Notes under the pieces: model-generated | Told to the model about the DNA's origin: nothing | Database searches by the model: none | The model's input: only the letters and a program-made list of their open reading frames with translations | Shown: piece after piece, positions 19,382-27,468 of the stretch | Position numbering within the stretch: the first letter of the stretch is position 1 | Layout of the letters: each line of letters opens with the position of its first letter | Position numbers and translations under genes: made by a program | DNA from: Neptunomonas japonica JAMM 1380 | GTDB lineage: Bacteria; Pseudomonadota; Gammaproteobacteria; Pseudomonadales; Balneatricaceae | Assembly (NCBI RefSeq): GCF_016592555.1 | Contig: NZ_AP014546.1 | Coordinates: 1,302,001-1,366,000, forward strand | Direction of reading: 5' to 3' | DNA: 64,000 bases

Positions 19382-19410
19382 AGGTTGTCGACAGATATTG
19401 TCGGCAACCT
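19382..19410 (+). promoter_or_regulatory. 12-bp intercistronic hairpin after the repeat gene
   Basis: AGGTTGTCGACA and TGTCGGCAACCT pair with one G-T wobble around a 5-nt loop. No long T-run follows. Position between a probable major subunit gene and its accessory genes fits an attenuator or mRNA-stability element that lowers downstream expression. Confidence 0.65.
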
Positions 19411-19435
19411 TTATAACAATAAAAGGGAGAATGTG

Positions 19436-19797
19436 ATGAAAGCGTTTAACAGAAAGCTTTATTTATTTATTATCCCATTAGTTTTTTTTATGTTGGGTCG
19501 GTAAGAGCGTTACCACAGGAGGTAAATAAGTTTTTAGTTAATCCTGAAGCAGTTTTATTAGATGAGCTTGATCAAGAACGTGGTCGTGGTGGTGTGATTG
19601 ATATTACTACGGTCGTAAATTCAAATCTTGAAGCCAATTTGTCAAATAATACAGCAAATAATAATGTTACCGGTTTTAATATTATTGACAAAGGTTCGTT
19701 TACCGAAGCAAGTGGTGTTTTTTCGATTATACAAAATACGGGAAATAATGTTCTCATTCAGGATTCAACCATTATTAATGTAACTATTTCTCCATGA
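19436..19797 (+). CDS. Small secreted protein with double-glycine motif, frame broken in a T8 tract
   Basis: The ATG at 19436 follows an AGGGAGA ribosome site and encodes a signal peptide (MKAFNRKLYLFIIPLVFF). It reaches a stop at 19499-19503 because a run of eight T (19482-19489) shifts the frame. One added T would give an intact 120-residue protein. Its signal peptide would end ...GSVRA, followed by LVNPEAVLLDELDQERGRGG (GG at corrected residues 52-53). The mature part would be Asn-rich and end with GVFSIIQNTGNNVLIQ, which matches the C-terminal motif of the preceding repeat protein. It is probably a minor fibre subunit or nucleator. The lesion may be real, phase-variable or a sequencing error. 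Confidence 0.65.
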
Positions 19798-19811
19798 AAT
19801 AAGGAAAATTT

Positions 19812-20486
19812 ATGAGAATGTTAACACTTTTATTTTTCTTGTTGTTTTTATCTTTTAAATCACAAGCACTTGAATTAAGTGGGTTTTCTGTAGGAGGTAA
19901 CTACAGTATACCTATCGTGAGCTTTAATGAGCGAAAATTTACGACGGTTTATAAGCAGAAGTATGATTTTAGTTGCGGATCTGCAGCACTAGCCAGTCTC
20001 CTTACGTTTCATTATGAGGATGAAATTAGTGAACAAAGTGTATTTATAGATATGTACCAAAAAGGTAATAAGTTGAAAATTCAGAAGCAAGGATTTTCAT
20101 TACTTGATATGAAGTTTTTTTTAGAGAGGCGTGGATATAGGTCAGATGGATTTAGAATGAGCCTCGATAACCTTAAAGTCCCTGCTATAACAATAATAAA
20201 TAATAATGGATATCTTCATTTTGTCATTATTAAAGGGGCTAGTAATACTGAAGTGTTGGTAGGAGATCCATCAATAGGTGTAAAGGTTGTACCGCGAAAT
20301 GACTTTATAAAGATGTGGGAGCAGCGAATACTCTTTTTGATAAGGGATGATAAAAGCATCGCTTCTCGGCATTTTCAAGACTCCCGTGAGTGGAATGTCA
20401 GAGTTAAAGCTCCTTTAGATAAAGTCATAAGCCGTACAAGTTTGGGTGCATTTAACCTGTTACAACCAGGTAATTATGATTTTTAG
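19812..20486 (+). CDS. Exported C39-family cysteine peptidase (FapD-like)
   Basis: The 224-residue protein carries a signal peptide (residues 1-19) and then a single C39 peptidase-like domain with no ABC transporter attached. The presumed catalytic residues are Cys55 (KYDFSCGSAALASLL), His136 (GYLHFVII) and Asp152 (VGDPSIG). FapD of the Pseudomonas Fap operon has the same architecture. C39 enzymes classically cleave after Gly-Gly leaders, and both adjacent small genes encode ELD-x-x-R-G(R)G(G) motifs. A periplasmic processing role on these proteins is therefore inferred. It starts 14 bp after the preceding gene with an AAGGA site, so it is in the same operon. Confidence 0.82.
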   Translation: MRMLTLLFFLLFLSFKSQALELSGFSVGGNYSIPIVSFNERKFTTVYKQKYDFSCGSAALASLLTFHYEDEISEQSVFIDMYQKGNKLKIQKQGFSLLDMKFFLERRGYRSDGFRMSLDNLKVPAITIINNNGYLHFVIIKGASNTEVLVGDPSIGVKVVPRNDFIKMWEQRILFLIRDDKSIASRHFQDSREWNVRVKAPLDKVISRTSLGAFNLLQPGNYDF

Positions 20487-20515
20487 AGGATGTGTTTTTA
20501 TAGGGAGGAATTTCA

Positions 20516-20995
20516 ATGAGTGTTCATAGTGTTTTTATCCCTGTGTTGTCTATGTATAGCGTGCTTATGGTCGGTTTTTTAGAAAGCCATGTTTTTGCAG
20601 CGGAATCTTTAGATCAAGTAGAAATTGGTGCTGATTGGGAAAAAGTAGAGGATGAAGAACTTGATAGCTTACGTGGTGGTTTTACGTTACCCAGTGGATT
20701 AGTTGTCGATTTTAGTTTTGATAAAAGGGTATATCAAAATGGTATAGAGTCCTTTTACTCATATTTTGAATTACCAGAAAATGCTGAACTAGGTCGCACT
20801 CGTACACAAATATCTGATATGGCAACAGATTTTTCTAACATGGTATTGAATTCGGTCACGCAAAATACGTTAGATAATCAAGTTATAAAAACGTTGAACA
20901 CCATTAGCATCGACATAAGTAATGTGAAAAATGCACAATTCGACATTAATAATACTCATGTGTTTAGAGATTTAGTAAGTCCAACGTACAAATAA
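20516..20995 (+). CDS. Secreted protein with ELDSLRGG double-glycine motif
   Basis: The 159-residue protein has a signal peptide (cleavage near VFA-AE, residue 28/29). A short acidic segment follows and contains EDEELDSLRGGF, with the Gly-Gly at residues 54-55. This is the arrangement of a C39 leader, except that it lies inside a Sec-exported protein. The remaining ~100 residues are beta-prone and contain TLDNQVIKTLNTISIDIS. I recognise no named family. It lies 29 bp after the C39 peptidase gene behind a GGGAGGAA ribosome site and ends the operon. It is a likely substrate or assembly partner in the fibre-like system. Confidence 0.68.
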   Translation: MSVHSVFIPVLSMYSVLMVGFLESHVFAAESLDQVEIGADWEKVEDEELDSLRGGFTLPSGLVVDFSFDKRVYQNGIESFYSYFELPENAELGRTRTQISDMATDFSNMVLNSVTQNTLDNQVIKTLNTISIDISNVKNAQFDINNTHVFRDLVSPTYK

Positions 20996-21255
20996 ACTCC
21001 TGGTTTTATATTTTTGTCTTATTCTCCCTCAGTGTTACTTCTACTACTTCCTGCATTACCGGCTCGCAAAGCGCGATAGGTATAGTGGTTGAGCATAATA
21101 AGTCACTTAAGAATTTTGTTGTTTCTAAAAGTGCTCGTGCCCAGCGCTCTTTACTCAGAGCGTTGGGGGGCTGTGCAAACTCGGCCTAATGCTAGAAGGG
21201 AAGTAACATTTGTGATTAACTCAGCGAGCTGATGTTATGAAAGTAGTCTTTTTAA
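20996..21255. other. Spacer between the fibre-like locus and ccoG
   Basis: No gene is seen. CCCAGCGCTCT (21140-21150) and AGAGCGTTGGG (21157-21167) form an 11-bp stem with a 6-nt loop and one wobble pair, but no T-run follows, so terminator function is uncertain. Confidence 0.5.
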
Positions 21256-22578
21256 TTATTTCGAAGTTGTTCTCTTGAAAGTGTATCTGCAGCTGATTAT
21301 TTGATGTAGACGTGGGTTGAGCACACACTCTGTAAGGTAGCCATTGGGAAAAATTAGCTTTTTTATGCTTTGCATGCCTTCAAGGTGCGCGCCTGTGATT
21401 CCAGAAACTGATAGGTTTAATGCTTGAAGTTCAGGGTTGAAGCTTTCTACTTTAAATAAATAACGGTTGCAGACTGTTTCTTCATCAAGCTGATGAAACA
21501 GTGCTCCTCGATCTCGTCGGATCTCTATTAGCAGCTCTGTTTTATCGGTAAATCCATAAACTACAGCAGCGATGGTTGTCAGTGATACCAATAGGTAAGC
21601 GATCAGGCGAGGTCGCCAAAGTGGGCTGCTCATTTTGGCTAATTGGTCTTCGGAGCAAAATAGAATTAAGCCTTTTGGGCGTTGTATTTTTGTCATCACG
21701 GCATCGCAGGCATCAATGCAAGCACCGCAATCGATACAGGCGGCTTGTAGGCCATCTCTAATATCAATTCCTGTTGGACACACTTGCACACAAAGGCCGC
21801 AATCTACACAGTCGCCGCTGCTACCATCAGAAGATCGTTTATTACTACGAGGCTCTCCTCGACTTTTATCATAGCTAACGGTACGCGTCTGGTCATCAAA
21901 CATGACGCCTTGAAAGCGAGAGTATGGACATGCGTGTAAACATATCTTTTCTCTTACGAGCCCTGCATTAAGATAAGTCAGGGCTGCCATGCAGACCAAC
22001 CAGCCAAGGGTGCCTGCGCCTGCTTGCCATGTGAATAAGTCTGCTACGAGCTCGCGAATGGGAATAAAGTAGCCGGTAAAGGTCACGGCTGTAAAAATAG
22101 CAAAACTAATCCATAAAAAATGCTTACTGATACGGCGAAAAAGCAAAGTACCGCGCAAGGGTTGGCGTTCTTGGCGTGCTCGGATATTAGCGCGCCCTTC
22201 GGTCCATTGTTCAATACGGATAAATACCCATGTCCAGATACTTTGTGGGCAAGCGAAACCGCACCAAACACGCCCCCAACCTACCGCCATAAAAAACAAT
22301 AAGCTGGTGCCTGCAATCATGATGCCGGCCAGTAGTGGTAAGTCATGCCATGACAGAGAGGTGCCAAAAAGTAATATGCGTCGCTGCCCAAAATCAAATA
22401 ACAACCAAGGTTGTCCATCAACTTGCAGCCATACCAAAGCAAAGTAGACAAACAGCAGCGGCCAACTGATCAAACGGCGGGCTTGCTGAAACCATCCTTC
22501 GGTTAAGCGGACGTGGATTTTGCTATCAACGGCAAGCGTAGAAGCATCGATAATTTGGACTGGAATCTTTTGCATCAT
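21256..22578 (-). CDS. ccoG: Cytochrome c oxidase accessory protein CcoG (RdxA/FixG)
   Basis: CcoG is a membrane iron-sulfur protein needed for copper delivery to cbb3-type cytochrome oxidase. The protein (440 aa) has several membrane helices, with cysteine motifs GFACPQSIW and CLHACPYSRFQ on the membrane domain. Two ferredoxin-type clusters follow (CVDCGLCVQVCPTGID and CIDCGACIDACD). The C-terminal periplasmic FixG-type domain is present. The cco oxidase genes are not adjacent in the window. It is divergent from the MocR gene. Confidence 0.95.
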   Translation of the reverse strand: MMQKIPVQIIDASTLAVDSKIHVRLTEGWFQQARRLISWPLLFVYFALVWLQVDGQPWLLFDFGQRRILLFGTSLSWHDLPLLAGIMIAGTSLLFFMAVGWGRVWCGFACPQSIWTWVFIRIEQWTEGRANIRARQERQPLRGTLLFRRISKHFLWISFAIFTAVTFTGYFIPIRELVADLFTWQAGAGTLGWLVCMAALTYLNAGLVREKICLHACPYSRFQGVMFDDQTRTVSYDKSRGEPRSNKRSSDGSSGDCVDCGLCVQVCPTGIDIRDGLQAACIDCGACIDACDAVMTKIQRPKGLILFCSEDQLAKMSSPLWRPRLIAYLLVSLTTIAAVVYGFTDKTELLIEIRRDRGALFHQLDEETVCNRYLFKVESFNPELQALNLSVSGITGAHLEGMQSIKKLIFPNGYLTECVLNPRLHQIISCRYTFKRTTSK

Positions 22579-22725
22579 TCACAACTTAGCTAATGAGAAT
22601 TAGGAGGTTGAAAGCATATAGAAGAGCAGATAATAGGATCAGGCATAAAAAAATAAAACTTTTGCGGTACAGATTGTTTTGTTAATGTTTGGTTACGCGA
22701 CGGATACCAGTAAGGTTTAAAAGTA

Positions 22726-24192
22726 ATGAGTAGAGAATACCGATATCAGCGACTGGAAACATGGTTACTTGACGGTATTGCTGGTAAACGTTGGGCTGTC
22801 GGTGAGCGTTTGCCCTCAGTGCGTGAAATGTGTGCTGAGCAACAGCTTTCTAAAGCGACAGTGCTTCATGCATACCAAAGGCTGGAGGCGCGCGGGCTGG
22901 TTGAGGCTCGCCCTAAATCTGGCTATTTTGTTTTACCGAACACTGCAACTAGAGCTGTCCCGCTAACGGGCAGTGATACTGTTGTAGCGCCTGCGCCGGT
23001 AACCGTGAGTGATGTGGTTATGGATGTTATGTCCAGAGGCGCTGCATTTGATATATTGGCTGGATTACAAGCGCAACGTAGACCCGCGCAAAGCTTTAGT
23101 GAACAAGCCTCACTCGATGAAAATATAGCTGAAGCAAGTAACGCAGGAATAATGGCATTAAACCGAAGTGTAGGGCGTGCTCTGCGTAGTCAAACAGCTA
23201 ATGCGCACCATTACTATGATGAACCCGCTGGTGATAATGTTTTGCGTGAGCAATTAGCGCAACGTTATCGCCGCTATGGGTGTGAGCGTAGTGCTGAGGA
23301 TTTTTGTATTACAGCGGGTTGCCAGCAATCACTGTTTTTGGCATTGATGGTATCTTGCCAGCGTGGTGACATTGTTGCTGTTGAATCGCCGGGTTTTTAT
23401 GGGGTTTTACAGTTGCTTGAGCAACTGGGCTTACAGGTTGTTGAGATACCTGCTTCGCCAGTTACAGGTTTGGATGCTGATTCACTTGCGCGTGCCTTAC
23501 AACAATGGGATATACGAGCGTGTGTCGTAACACCGGCATATGCAACACCGACAGGCGCCAATTTACCGTTAGCAACACGCAAAAAGCTTCTCTTATTAGC
23601 CGAACAGTATGATATGGCCTTGATCGAGGATGATATATACGGTGAGTTAGGTTTTTTAGGGCGTCCAGACCCTTTGAAAGCAGAAGATAAAACGGGGCGT
23701 GTTATTCTTTGTAGCTCTTTTTCTAAGAGTCTTTCCCGTGATTTAAGAGTGGGGTGGATAGATGCAGGCCGTTGGCATAACCAAGTAAAGCGTTTGAAGT
23801 TAGTGACTTTGCTAGCGAGTAGTCGTTTTGTCCAGCAAGGTCTTGCTAGTTTTTTAAAGGACGGTGGCTATGATACGCACCTTCGACGCCAGCGAGAGCA
23901 GCTGCGTTTACAACGTGATCAACTCGTTAACTTTCTGGATGAACATTGGGCTGCAGATATTCGCTTTAGCGTGCCGGAAGGAGGGGTGGCGATGTGGTTA
24001 CAGCTTCCCGAGGCAGTCGATACACTAGCAGCCTATGGCGCAGCACTCAGCAAGGGAGTGGTGATAACACCAGGCTCGCTATTTTCTTCGAGTGATCATT
24101 ACCGTAATTGTTTACGTTTGAGTTTTTTGCACCCTTTAACAAGGGCACGCCAAGACGCGTTGAAAACATTAATGGGAGTGCTCTCCCATTAA
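22726..24192 (+). CDS. MocR/PdxR-type regulator (GntR HTH fused to aminotransferase fold)
   Basis: The 488-residue protein has an N-terminal GntR winged helix (about residues 4-75: LLDGIAGKRW, LPSVREMCAEQQLSKATVLHAYQRLEARGLV). A fold-type I aminotransferase-like domain follows. The PLP lysine is K334 in SSFSKSLSRD, and the Asp and Tyr contacts appear in IEDDIYGELGF. Such proteins are PLP- or amino-acid-responsive transcription factors without aminotransferase output. The neighbours (ccoG divergent, cupin convergent) do not reveal its target. The start ATG is at 22726; spacing to any ribosome site is weak. Confidence 0.9.
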   Translation: MSREYRYQRLETWLLDGIAGKRWAVGERLPSVREMCAEQQLSKATVLHAYQRLEARGLVEARPKSGYFVLPNTATRAVPLTGSDTVVAPAPVTVSDVVMDVMSRGAAFDILAGLQAQRRPAQSFSEQASLDENIAEASNAGIMALNRSVGRALRSQTANAHHYYDEPAGDNVLREQLAQRYRRYGCERSAEDFCITAGCQQSLFLALMVSCQRGDIVAVESPGFYGVLQLLEQLGLQVVEIPASPVTGLDADSLARALQQWDIRACVVTPAYATPTGANLPLATRKKLLLLAEQYDMALIEDDIYGELGFLGRPDPLKAEDKTGRVILCSSFSKSLSRDLRVGWIDAGRWHNQVKRLKLVTLLASSRFVQQGLASFLKDGGYDTHLRRQREQLRLQRDQLVNFLDEHWAADIRFSVPEGGVAMWLQLPEAVDTLAAYGAALSKGVVITPGSLFSSSDHYRNCLRLSFLHPLTRARQDALKTLMGVLSH

Positions 24193-24242
24193 TGTACTTT
24201 CATCTTGTAAATTGCATTACATCAACGTTTAGGTCATCTCGT

Positions 24243-24962
24243 TTATTTATCTAAAGATGTGCCGTCAAGTAAGCGTGCTAGGTGGCCAACTTTTACTAAA
24301 ATTAAACAACCCTCGTTGCTAAAAGGTTGATGTTTGCTGTTGTCAGGAGAGCGTACCCACGTGCCTGCTGGGTACTGTCCAAACTCGTCTTCGAATGTGC
24401 CTTCAATAACGAGTATTTCTTCGCCGCCCATGTGTCTGTGAGTACTAAAGCGTGTGCCTGTTTGCCAGCGCACTAGAGCGGTGTGTTCAGCACTGTTCTT
24501 TGATGCGAATTCATGTAATGGCATGACACTTAAACCATCGACTAAACCGGGTAGCCAATCAGTATTGGTTGTATCCAGAACGATCTGTTGTTGATCGTTC
24601 ATATCAAACATATTGAGTTTGACGAGCAACTCACAACCCACTGTACTACCAGGAGAATGACTAGAACCCGGTGGGTTGCGTAAATATGTGCCGGCGGGGT
24701 AGCTGCCATTCTCATCTTCAAAAACACCACTTAGGACAAAAATTTCTTCACCTTGAGGGTGCGAATGTTCTGGAAAGAATGTTCCTGCTTCATAGCGCAC
24801 AATACTGGTTACTTGGCCTTGCTCCGCACTTTCGCGTTCTAACAGTTTTCGCCAAACACCTTGAGCGGGGGAGGGGAGCCATTCGTTGCTGGCTGTTTCA
24901 ATAACACAGCGTTGCAGACGGTCCATATTTATTGGTGCGAAGTTACTTGTTGTGGCTGTCAT
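24243..24962 (-). CDS. ChrR-like double cupin protein
   Basis: The 239-residue protein is two tandem cupins of the ChrR type. The first carries FPEHSHPQGEEIFVLSG and the second FSTHRHMGGEEILVIEG, each with the His-x-His...Glu metal-binding set. Each is closed by a PAGT-(Y/W)-(L/V)-R-(N/S)-P motif and a late histidine. The duplication is internal and obvious. ChrR cupins bind zinc or other metals and sense or dispose of reactive species; the exact substrate here is unknown. An SDR remnant lies immediately upstream on the same strand, so the cupin was once the second gene of a two-gene unit. Confidence 0.85.
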   Translation of the reverse strand: MTATTSNFAPINMDRLQRCVIETASNEWLPSPAQGVWRKLLERESAEQGQVTSIVRYEAGTFFPEHSHPQGEEIFVLSGVFEDENGSYPAGTYLRNPPGSSHSPGSTVGCELLVKLNMFDMNDQQQIVLDTTNTDWLPGLVDGLSVMPLHEFASKNSAEHTALVRWQTGTRFSTHRHMGGEEILVIEGTFEDEFGQYPAGTWVRSPDNSKHQPFSNEGCLILVKVGHLARLLDGTSLDK

Positions 24963-25004
24963 TTTATGGCTCCCGGGTAGGCTTCTTTAATGAGTTTGCG
25001 GGTG

Positions 25005-25290
25005 TTAATTGCGTCCAGCCATCACACCACTATTAATATTCCAAATTGCATCTGTCACCAATCTGCTTTATCCGAGAGCAAGAATGTAATGGTGTTAGCA
25101 ATATCCGCTACTTTACCAATCCGGCCTATGGGATGGAAAGCATTGAATCCTACAAGAGCTTGATCTAGCTCACTAGGATCAATAAAGGTTTCATAGATAG
25201 ACGTTTTAACAACATCAGGGGAAACTTCGGCAGAAAGTTCTTGAAAATAGAGAGTGAGGTACTCGCCTCGGAGCGCGCTAGCTAGCGAAA
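25005..25290 (-). pseudogene. Short-chain dehydrogenase C-terminal remnant
   Basis: Conceptual translation of the minus strand gives SALRGEYLTLYFQELSAEV, SPDVVKTSIY, then FHPIGRIGKVADIANTITFL and LLSDKADW. This is the C-terminal third of a classical SDR. After DW the frame shifts by one missing base; the shifted frame continues VTDAIWNINSGVMAGRN and then stops. The catalytic Tyr-x3-Lys and the whole Rossmann N-terminus are absent, because the fragment begins right next to the stop codon of the TauE-like gene. Deletion joined the two genes and the remnant is decaying. Confidence 0.82.
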
Positions 25291-25291
25291 A

Positions 25292-26065
25292 CTAGCCGGC
25301 ATACACATCAAAAAAGAAGTAAAGCGTTGTCGCTATGCTCGCAACAATCACAAAGTTTCTTACTTGTTGCTGAGGCAGTTTGCGTGAAACATGTGCAGCA
25401 ACATAGCCGCCGGCTAGTGTGCCGCACAATACGATAGTGCCTTCATACCAAGCAATCACATCGTTATAAATAAAGAGAACAATGGCTATGAGCGAAACCG
25501 ATGATGACACTAAAAGTTTTAGGCCGTTCATGGCGTTGATATTGGTATAACCTGCCAATGCTAAGTAACTCAGGCTAATAATGCCTAAGCCAGCGTTAAA
25601 GAAGCCGCCGTATGTGGCAACTCCCAACAGTAATAGTGATAGCAATATGCCGCCAACCGAGGATGCATGGCGATGGCGAGAGGCCAGTTTTTTGAGCCCC
25701 GCGTTAATCTGCCCGCCAAAAATAAAGAGAACAGTGGCAAAAAGCAGTAACCAAGGAATCGCTTCTTCAAAAACGGTTTCGGGTGTTTGCAGTAATAACC
25801 ATGCCCCTAAAATACCGCCAATCAAGCTGATAGTAACAATACTCACTAGCTGGTCTTTATGTTGGGCAATCTCTTTTCTAAATGCATATGTGCCACTCAT
25901 ATAGCCGGCACATGAAGCAAAAGTGTTTGTGGCGTTGGCTGTAATAGGAGGAATTCCTACAAAAATGAGCGCAGGAAATGTAATGAAGCTTCCCCCTCCA
26001 GCAATAGAGTTGAGTACTCCACCAAAGAAGCCCGCAAGAAACAAAATGACTAATTCAAATGACAT
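25292..26065 (-). CDS. TauE/SafE-family anion permease
   Basis: A polytopic inner-membrane protein (257 aa from the ATG at 26065; a TTG at 26092 is possible). It has the TauE/SafE duplicated architecture of about eight helices. The N-terminal AGFFGGVLNSIAGGGSF and central TYGGFFNAGLGII are the two glycine-rich repeat motifs. Family members export or import sulfite, sulfoacetate or related organosulfonates. No substrate is fixed by the neighbours. The stop codon abuts the SDR remnant. Confidence 0.88.
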   Translation of the reverse strand: MSFELVILFLAGFFGGVLNSIAGGGSFITFPALIFVGIPPITANATNTFASCAGYMSGTYAFRKEIAQHKDQLVSIVTISLIGGILGAWLLLQTPETVFEEAIPWLLLFATVLFIFGGQINAGLKKLASRHRHASSVGGILLSLLLLGVATYGGFFNAGLGIISLSYLALAGYTNINAMNGLKLLVSSSVSLIAIVLFIYNDVIAWYEGTIVLCGTLAGGYVAAHVSRKLPQQQVRNFVIVASIATTLYFFFDVYAG

Positions 26066-26239
26066 AGTTAACAACAGACCTGTGACCACCAAAAAGAGCT
26101 AGACGATAGCACAGTCACTGTTGGCGCAAATAGATACAGATGGCATATAAATTAACCCGTTCAGATATTTAACTTTATAGATGTTTTTTTCTGGCAAACT
26201 GGTCGAATATTGAAAAAGCACCTGTGAGAATTGACTGTT

Positions 26240-27433
26240 ATGACCCATGCTAAATTTGCCAATGATGCTGAAATAATCGAATTTGTACTGACCAATACTG
26301 AGTTGTTCACCGATACATCTGCTTTACGAGTTGAAGAGATTGGCGACGGTAATATTAACTTTGTTTACCGAATTACTAACGACCAGAAAAGCGTCATTGT
26401 TAAACAAGCGCTACCGTATGTACGTATTATTGGTGAGGGGTGGCCGTTATCGTTAGATCGTATCCGTATTGAAGCGCAGTGCCTAAAAGAAGAGGGAACT
26501 TGGGCTGCTGAGTATGTACCTGTGGTTTATTATTTTGATCAAGCACGTTCTGCGTTCATTATGGAAGATATCGGTGATCATGAAAACTTACGTCACGCCC
26601 TTATTGCACGCCGACCGCTGCCTGAACTAGGGCGCCATTTAGGTGAGTTTTTAGCTGAATCCTTATTTCATACCTCTGATTTTTATCTAGACACTTATCA
26701 GAAGAAAGCCGCCGTAGCCGACTATATTAACCCTGACCTGTGCAAAATCACCGAAGAACTCTTTTTCTGGGATCCGTTCTGTGATCATGAGCGCAATAGT
26801 GTTAACCCGCCATTACAAGAAGCGGCACAAGCACTGTGGCAGGATGACCTGCTAAAAGTCGAGGCGGCTAAACTTAAATACCATTTTATGAATGACGCAC
26901 AAGCTTTGCTGCATGCAGATCTTCATGCAGGCTCTGTGTTTGTCAAAGCAGATGGTACTAAGGTGATTGATCCTGAGTTTGCCTTCTATGGACCGATGAG
27001 TTTCGATATTGGCTCTATCATCGGCAACCTGCTTATCAATTTTTCAGGCCAATTAGGATTGGAAGGTGATCTCGACGAGAAGCAGGCCTATCGTGAATTT
27101 TTGTTAACCCAGATTGATAACTTATGGAGCACATTTGTTATGCGCTTTAAAGCATTGGTCAGCAAAAAATGCAAAGATCCTGTTTTTTCTGCTGCTGCTT
27201 TTGTTGATGCTTTTATCGCACAGACATGGCATGAGAGCATGGGGTATGCGGGTACAGAAATAATTCGCCGTACTATTGGTTTAGCTCATGTGGCTGATTT
27301 AGATTCAATTGAAGATATTAATACGCGTGCCGTATCTGAAAAATTTGCATTGGATCTTGGCAGTGCATTGATAAAACAGCGTCAAGATATTAAATCACCA
27401 CAGGTTCTAAAAGCACTGGTTCAAGCAATATAA
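26240..27433 (+). CDS. mtnK: 5-methylthioribose kinase
   Basis: MtnK phosphorylates 5-methylthioribose to its 1-phosphate in methionine salvage. The 397-residue protein has the kinase-like fold. The Gly-rich loop is EIGDGNINFVYR, the ATP lysine lies in VIVKQALPYVR, the catalytic loop is LLHADLHAGSVF, and the metal Asp is in VIDPEFAFYGP. The ATG at 26240 is preferred over a TTG at 26231. Other mtn genes are not in the window. It is followed after 35 bp by two membrane proteins that may be unrelated. Confidence 0.95.
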   Translation: MTHAKFANDAEIIEFVLTNTELFTDTSALRVEEIGDGNINFVYRITNDQKSVIVKQALPYVRIIGEGWPLSLDRIRIEAQCLKEEGTWAAEYVPVVYYFDQARSAFIMEDIGDHENLRHALIARRPLPELGRHLGEFLAESLFHTSDFYLDTYQKKAAVADYINPDLCKITEELFFWDPFCDHERNSVNPPLQEAAQALWQDDLLKVEAAKLKYHFMNDAQALLHADLHAGSVFVKADGTKVIDPEFAFYGPMSFDIGSIIGNLLINFSGQLGLEGDLDEKQAYREFLLTQIDNLWSTFVMRFKALVSKKCKDPVFSAAAFVDAFIAQTWHESMGYAGTEIIRRTIGLAHVADLDSIEDINTRAVSEKFALDLGSALIKQRQDIKSPQVLKALVQAI

Positions 27434-27468
27434 TTAAGTATGTCCTGGGATGATAAAGGAAGGTAAAT

